The notes beneath the pieces were generated by a model that saw nothing but the letters and a program-made list of their open reading frames with translations, did not search any database and was not told where the DNA came from. Shown piece after piece: positions 5,371 to 8,716 of a DNA stretch of 8,716 nt; the first letter of the stretch is position 1; each line of letters starts with the position of its first letter. Both the position numbers and the translations under genes were made by a program. The stretch spans positions 61,571 through 70,286 of the forward strand of contig DCSN01000245.1 of NCBI GenBank assembly GCA_002325645.1, given 5' to 3'. Origin of the DNA: Pseudanabaena sp. UBA1465. Lineage in GTDB: Bacteria; Cyanobacteriota; Cyanobacteriia; Pseudanabaenales; Pseudanabaenaceae.

Positions 5371-5465
5371 AAAAAGCTGTGGCGCACGCTGCGCTTGTGC
5401 CACAGCTTTTTGATTTTTATTTGAGTTTTAAATCAGCGCTAAGCGCTGTGGTACATAATAGGTAT
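5371..5465 (+). repeat. Hairpin-plus-tail intergenic repeat (copy D)
   Basis: The arms 5371-5383 and 5399-5411 are perfect 13-bp complements (AAAAAGCTGTGGC against GCCACAGCTTTTT), extended inward by three more pairs. The conserved tail at 5423-5448 includes a perfect CAGCGCT-A-AGCGCTG inverted repeat. The tail continues, after a 3-nt insertion relative to copy A, into TACATAATAGGTAT (5452-5465), which contains the rnpB -10 box. The copy lies between two divergent genes, so it is not the terminator of either. Confidence 0.7.
5454..5459 (+). promoter_or_regulatory. rnpB -10 box
   Basis: CATAAT ends 7 nt before the predicted 5' end of RNase P RNA at 5467, exactly where a -10 box is expected. 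No -35 hexamer is seen at normal spacing; TTGAGT at 5421-5426 is too far (27 nt). The box lies inside the repeat tail of copy D. Confidence 0.6.
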
Positions 5466-5466
5466 A

Positions 5467-5905
5467 AGGAAGAGTAAGCGTGCAGTTGCGAGATTTATCT
5501 CAAAATGAGTTTTGAGTGAAAATTTTGAGGAAAGTCCGGGCTTCCATGAAGATCAAACTGCTGGGTAACGCCCAGTGCGAGCGATCGTGAGGATAGTGCC
5601 ACAGAAAGATACCGCCAATTAGAAATAATTGGTAAGGGTGCAAAGGTGTGTTAAGAGCGCACCAGCAGAGTCGTGAGGCTCTGGCTCGGTAAACCCCAGT
5701 TGGAAGCAAGGCGAGAGGATTTATGGGTTTCGATCTTCAATAGCCCTTGAATCCGTTGCTTAAGGTGGTTGTTTGGCGAAAGCTAGGCGATCGCATTTAA
5801 GTGTGTGCCGCAGGAGGTATTTGGTAACAAATATCCCAGATAGATAACCGCTAAGGTAGTTGAAAGACTGCCGAAACAGAACCCGGCTTATGTCTTGCTC
5901 TTCCT
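5467..5905 (+). ncRNA. rnpB: RNase P RNA (bacterial type A)
   Basis: RnpB is the catalytic RNA that removes the 5' leader from pre-tRNAs. The universal conserved regions appear in order: GAGGAAAGTCCGGGCT (from 5527), CCACAGAAAGATACCGCC (from 5600), GGTAAGGGTGCAAAGGTG (from 5631), then AAGAGCGCACCAG, TCGGTAAACCCC, CCGCTAAGGTAGTTG, and ACAGAACCCGGCTTA near the 3' end (closing P4). The terminal stem P1 pairs AGGAAGAG (5467-5474) with CTCTTCCT (5898-5905), which sets both ends at about 439 nt. A HIP1 octamer lies at 5787-5794. It has its own -10 box upstream and no protein-coding neighbours on its strand before 6177. The antisense reading frame across it is not a gene. Confidence 0.96.
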
Positions 5906-5949
5906 ATCAAATTCCTTGGCTCGTACTTATAAACTTTTGCCTGCCGCAA

Positions 5950-6003
5950 TTAAATATAAAACCCTAAAACCTTTGGCTCAGGCTGCGTCATAGGTTTTAG
6001 ATC
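5950..6003 (-). repeat. Reverse-oriented partial copy (F) of the 1052 element
   Basis: Positions 5950-5966 are the exact reverse complement of the 17-nt block TAGGGTTTTATATTTAA at 1122-1138. Read on the minus strand, the adjacent hairpin (AAAACCT/AGGTTTT arms at about 5966-5998) aligns with copy E through GATCTA, CTA and CGCAG. The stem arms differ from E but still pair. To the left, CCTTGGC and TACTTA (about 5913-5928) resemble the terminal repeat of copy E, separated by about 20 extra bases. It lies between rnpB and the 7TM-HD gene. Confidence 0.6.
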
Positions 6004-6008
6004 GGAAA

Positions 6009-6045
6009 ATCAAAAAAACAAAAGCAGATTTTTAGTTTTTTTGAT
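6009..6045. other. AT-rich hairpin downstream of rnpB
   Basis: ATCAAAAAAAC (6009-6019) and GTTTTTTTGAT (6035-6045) are perfect 11-bp complements, with three further A-T pairs inside after one mismatch. The right arm contains a run of seven Ts. It could act as a weak terminator for rnpB read-through or for antisense transcription, but the stem is nearly all A-T and I give it only modest weight. Confidence 0.4.
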
Positions 6046-6150
6046 AGAAATCTGGTAAATCTAGATCTTGTCTGCGATCGCCTTAGTTAAAAACTTAAAG
6101 ATTGCAAACCTAATTGCATTTGTTGAATTTGTTCTTACGAACCATTTTTT

Positions 6151-6168
6151 ACTAGAGTAACTAGAGTA
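6151..6168. repeat. Tandem 9-bp repeat just before the 7TM-HD start
   Basis: ACTAGAGTA occurs twice without a gap (6151-6159, 6160-6168), ending 8 nt before the ATG at 6177. It occupies the ribosome-binding position; GAG within it is the only Shine-Dalgarno-like sequence. A role is not evident. Confidence 0.4.
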
Positions 6169-6176
6169 ATGAAACT

Positions 6177-8603
6177 ATGGGAATTATTCCCAACCATGAC
6201 ACCGCGCTCTCTGGCATGACCAATCGCACATCTCGAAAGTGGTCTAGTCGAGCGATTGTAGGGATTACCTTTGTCTGCCTGATTTCAACACTGAGTGTTC
6301 GTTTTTATGCTGAGCCACGCTTAGCGATTGGCACATTTGTTGACCAAGATTTGCGATCGCCTAAAACCATCTCAGCTACTGACATTGAAGCAACCAAACT
6401 AGCTCAGGAACAAGCTAAACAGCAAGTTATCCCGATCTATCGCAACAACCCTGAGATGGATGCTAATGCTTTTAAACATCTAGAAGAGTTGTTAAAAGTC
6501 GGTGATGATTTACGCATATCTTCAGGTAATTTACCCTATATCGATCTTAAAATCCTGAGTGCTGAAGTCCAGCGATATTTTCGGCGAATTACCGATCTGG
6601 AGTGGCAACAGGCACAAGAAAAAGCCTATAGACTGTCAGGTAATCTCGCGGGTCAAAATAGCCCCCTGTCTACGATTGCTAATCCCGAACAAGAGCTTAA
6701 TTCTTTAGCGATCGCGGAGTTATCTCTTTACAAAAACAATACGCCGACCCAAGACTATCAAAAACTAGTTAATAAGATTACAGAAGTTCGCCTTGCCTAT
6801 GCAATGACGCAGGAAAAGGTGGCCAAGGGACCAGCAATGTTTCGCGATCGCCTCTTAGAAATGACTAATGAGGAATGGGAAAGCAACAAAAAACTAATTA
6901 GGCAAAGCTTGAGAGATCTCCAAGGATCAGGAGTTGTGATTGGCTTGCCCGATACCATGGTGCAGCAACGGCTCCGTAATCTCCGCAATCTGCCTAATAA
7001 CGAAGAGCAGAAAATCATGGCGATCGCGCTACTGAGCGCTACCGTCAAGCCCAATTTGACCGTTGACTATATTGCGACAACCGACCGAGCCATCAAAGCA
7101 TCCGAATCAGTTCAGACGCAAAAAATCAACATAAACACAGGAGATCTAATTGTTAAGGGTGGCGAAAAAATTACCGAAAAGCAATTTGTGATTTTAGATG
7201 AGCTAAAAATGACTCAAAGGCAGGTCAATCTGAAGGGATTGCTCTTGATGGCTGGTACTACCGCGATCGCCTTTGGTATCTTTGGCTATGCCAATCGGCG
7301 ATGGCAATATTTACTCAAAGTCAAACTACACATCAAAGATTTTTTAAACCTCGGCATCGTTTGCACTGGCAATGCCCTCGCCACCGTGTTAATGGCTCCG
7401 AATATGCTGATGTTTGTGCCTTTAGCAAGTCTAGGTCTAATTATTGGTAGTTTTTATAGCTCCCGTCTGGCTTTGCTAGTCACCTCCTTAATCTCAGTAT
7501 TACTAGGATTAGCAATTGGCTCCGACTTACTAGCTTTGACTCCTGTATTAGTTGGCGCAATTGTGGCAGCAGCAATTACCGATCGCCCGCTTACGCGATC
7601 GCACCTTGCAGCCACAGGTTTATTAGTCGCCCTATTACAAGCCGTTGTATATACAGCGATCGCCCTTGTTGGCGGCTCAACCCCCCCCGTACTCATCCTG
7701 ATTACAGCCCTGAAATATGCTTCAGGAGGACTGATATCCGCGATCGTCGCTCTTGGCGCAATTCCTTACCTAGAGCATATTTCCTATGCCCTCACCCCCT
7801 TCCGTCTAGCCGAACTCGGCAATCTTGATCGCCCCTTATTACGGCGCTTAGTTGCTGAAACTCCAGGTACTTTTCAACATACTTTATTTGTGGCAAATCT
7901 TGCCGAGGCTGCGGCTCGTGAGCTAGGCGCAGATACAACCTTAGTGAGAACAGGTACGCTTTATCACGATATCGGGAAGACCATCAAACCAGAATATTTT
8001 ATCGAAAACCAAATGGGGCAGCCAAACCCCCACGATATAATTGATGACCCTTGGCTCAGCACTCAAATTATCAAGGAGCATGTGTCAGGCGGTATCAAAT
8101 TAGCTCAAAAATATCATCTTCCCGAAATGTTGCAAGCTTTTATCCCAGAGCATCAAGGTACGATCACTATTTCTTACTTTTACTGTCAGGCTCAAAAGCG
8201 CTCCAATTATGTGGTTGAGTCGGAATTCCGCTACGCAGGGCCGATCCCCCAATCTCGTGAGACAGGCGTTGTCATGTTGGCTGATGCCTGTGAAGCTGCC
8301 CTGCGATCGCTTGGCACAGACACCACCTTAGAAGAAGCCAAGAGCTTGCTGATGCGAATTTTTAAAACAAGGTGGGATGATGGGCAACTCAAAGATTGCA
8401 GCTTAACTTGGGAAGATCTAGATCGGATTGCGCCTGTTTTTATTAAAGTTTGGCAAGAGCGCAATCACGGCCGAATCAAATACCCCCATCTTGCCGAAAA
8501 ACTTGATCCCTCTGGATCAGCTTTACCAGAACACCTATGCAAAAACAAGTCTCCTGAAGCAGCCCAAGAACAAACTGCTATTTCAGAAAAAATCGCCCTG
8601 TAA
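6177..8603 (+). CDS. 7TM-HD phosphohydrolase, PgpH-type c-di-AMP phosphodiesterase
   Basis: This 808-residue membrane protein has the 7TMR-HD architecture. A single N-terminal transmembrane helix (about 26-44) precedes an extracytoplasmic domain (about 45-350, with HLEELLKVGDDLR and VKGGEKITEKQF typical of the family). About seven transmembrane helices follow between 352 and 530, then a cytoplasmic HD domain (about 550-770). The metal-binding HD residues are all present: H568 (QHTL), H597/D598 (YHDIGK), H635 (KEHV), H659 (PEHQG) and D703 (LADACEAA). Listeria PgpH hydrolyses c-di-AMP, so the same role is likely here, with the outer domain sensing an unknown ligand. The ATG at 6177 has no clear ribosome-binding site; Met14 (6216) is an alternative that still precedes the first helix. 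The last 35 residues are polar and variable. Confidence 0.92.
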   Translation: MGIIPNHDTALSGMTNRTSRKWSSRAIVGITFVCLISTLSVRFYAEPRLAIGTFVDQDLRSPKTISATDIEATKLAQEQAKQQVIPIYRNNPEMDANAFKHLEELLKVGDDLRISSGNLPYIDLKILSAEVQRYFRRITDLEWQQAQEKAYRLSGNLAGQNSPLSTIANPEQELNSLAIAELSLYKNNTPTQDYQKLVNKITEVRLAYAMTQEKVAKGPAMFRDRLLEMTNEEWESNKKLIRQSLRDLQGSGVVIGLPDTMVQQRLRNLRNLPNNEEQKIMAIALLSATVKPNLTVDYIATTDRAIKASESVQTQKININTGDLIVKGGEKITEKQFVILDELKMTQRQVNLKGLLLMAGTTAIAFGIFGYANRRWQYLLKVKLHIKDFLNLGIVCTGNALATVLMAPNMLMFVPLASLGLIIGSFYSSRLALLVTSLISVLLGLAIGSDLLALTPVLVGAIVAAAITDRPLTRSHLAATGLLVALLQAVVYTAIALVGGSTPPVLILITALKYASGGLISAIVALGAIPYLEHISYALTPFRLAELGNLDRPLLRRLVAETPGTFQHTLFVANLAEAAARELGADTTLVRTGTLYHDIGKTIKPEYFIENQMGQPNPHDIIDDPWLSTQIIKEHVSGGIKLAQKYHLPEMLQAFIPEHQGTITISYFYCQAQKRSNYVVESEFRYAGPIPQSRETGVVMLADACEAALRSLGTDTTLEEAKSLLMRIFKTRWDDGQLKDCSLTWEDLDRIAPVFIKVWQERNHGRIKYPHLAEKLDPSGSALPEHLCKNKSPEAAQEQTAISEKIAL

Positions 8604-8671
8604 TGATGCAGCAATGTAAATTTTATGCCCTAACGAGAATGGCGAGAAAATAAAATACCAGTCCAGATTTC

Positions 8672-8716
8672 CCAGAATCGACGGGGCGGCGAAGCCGCCC
8701 CACCGATTCTGGTTTT
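8672..8716 (+). terminator. GCGAAGC-capped hairpin at window end (copy G)
   Basis: CCAGAATCG (8672-8680) pairs with CGATTCTGG (8704-8712) and GGGGCGGC (8683-8690) with GCCGCCCC (8694-8701), separated by an AC/AC internal loop; the tip is GCGAAGC (8689-8695). TTTT follows at the window end. It lies 68 nt after the 7TM-HD stop and probably terminates that gene. The visible GGTTTT also matches the start of the repeat tail in copies A and C, so it may be a fourth hairpin-plus-tail copy cut by the window edge. Confidence 0.65.

Noticed and set aside
5421..5426. TTGAGT as a -35 box for rnpB
   Set aside because: The spacing to the -10 box is 27 nt, far outside the 16-18 nt range.
5500..5709. Open frame of 69 codons on the minus strand
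   Set aside because: It lies wholly antisense to the conserved core of RNase P RNA and its protein resembles nothing; the RNA explains the sequence conservation.
8428..8619. Open frame of 63 codons on the plus strand
   Set aside because: It overlaps the 3' end of the 7TM-HD gene in another frame, has no ribosome-binding site and extends only 16 nt past that gene's stop.
2751..8716. The recurring intergenic palindromes as a CRISPR array
   Set aside because: The copies are dispersed between genes, their hairpins differ, and there is no regular repeat-spacer pattern or cas gene.

Overview
The window looks like a cyanobacterial chromosome segment. Evidence: the HIP1 octamer GCGATCGC recurs throughout (for example at 763, 2684, 5787, 6353, 6844, 7263 and 8303), the RNase P RNA is of bacterial type A, and all proteins match core cyanobacterial families. 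A Pseudanabaena-like low-GC filamentous genus is my guess, but nothing here proves it.

Layout. 1-494 has no protein gene. It holds an extended -10-like site, two long stems, an intrinsic terminator at 334-357 (together a possible small RNA) and AT-rich tandem repeats upstream of rimP. 495-2744 is the rimP - nusA - ylxR (rnpM) transcription/translation cluster on +. It is interrupted between rimP and nusA by a 104-bp inverted-repeat element, and the infB gene that usually follows ylxR is absent. 2874-3863 is galE (+), converging on a pterin-4a-carbinolamine dehydratase gene (3926-4210, -) with a shared hairpin terminator between them. 4418-5227 (-) encodes an exported SpoIID/LytB-domain protein. 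Divergent from it is rnpB (5467-5905, +), followed by a large 7TM-HD phosphodiesterase of the PgpH type (6177-8603, +), a probable c-di-AMP hydrolase.

Functional themes. rimP, nusA, ylxR and rnpB all belong to RNA-polymerase, ribosome or tRNA-maturation housekeeping. YlxR (RnpM) has been reported to bind RNase P RNA in Bacillus subtilis, and here it sits about 2.7 kb from rnpB. galE feeds UDP-galactose to galactolipids and surface glycans, the SpoIID-like protein acts on peptidoglycan, and the 7TM-HD protein links to c-di-AMP signalling.

Most unusual content. Nearly every intergenic gap carries a strong palindrome, and these fall into related families. Three copies (2751, 4294, 5371) combine a variable hairpin with a conserved 26-nt tail; a fourth at 8672 is cut by the window end. 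In two copies the tail continues into TAYRTAATAGRTAT, which would supply the -10 element of rnpB and possibly of galE. Two further copies (1052 and 5950, opposite orientations) share a 17-nt identical block and a hairpin whose arms differ in compensatory fashion. Four of the hairpins are capped by GCGNAGC, the known ultra-stable DNA mini-hairpin. This mobile or regulatory intergenic repeat system is the best candidate for something undescribed.
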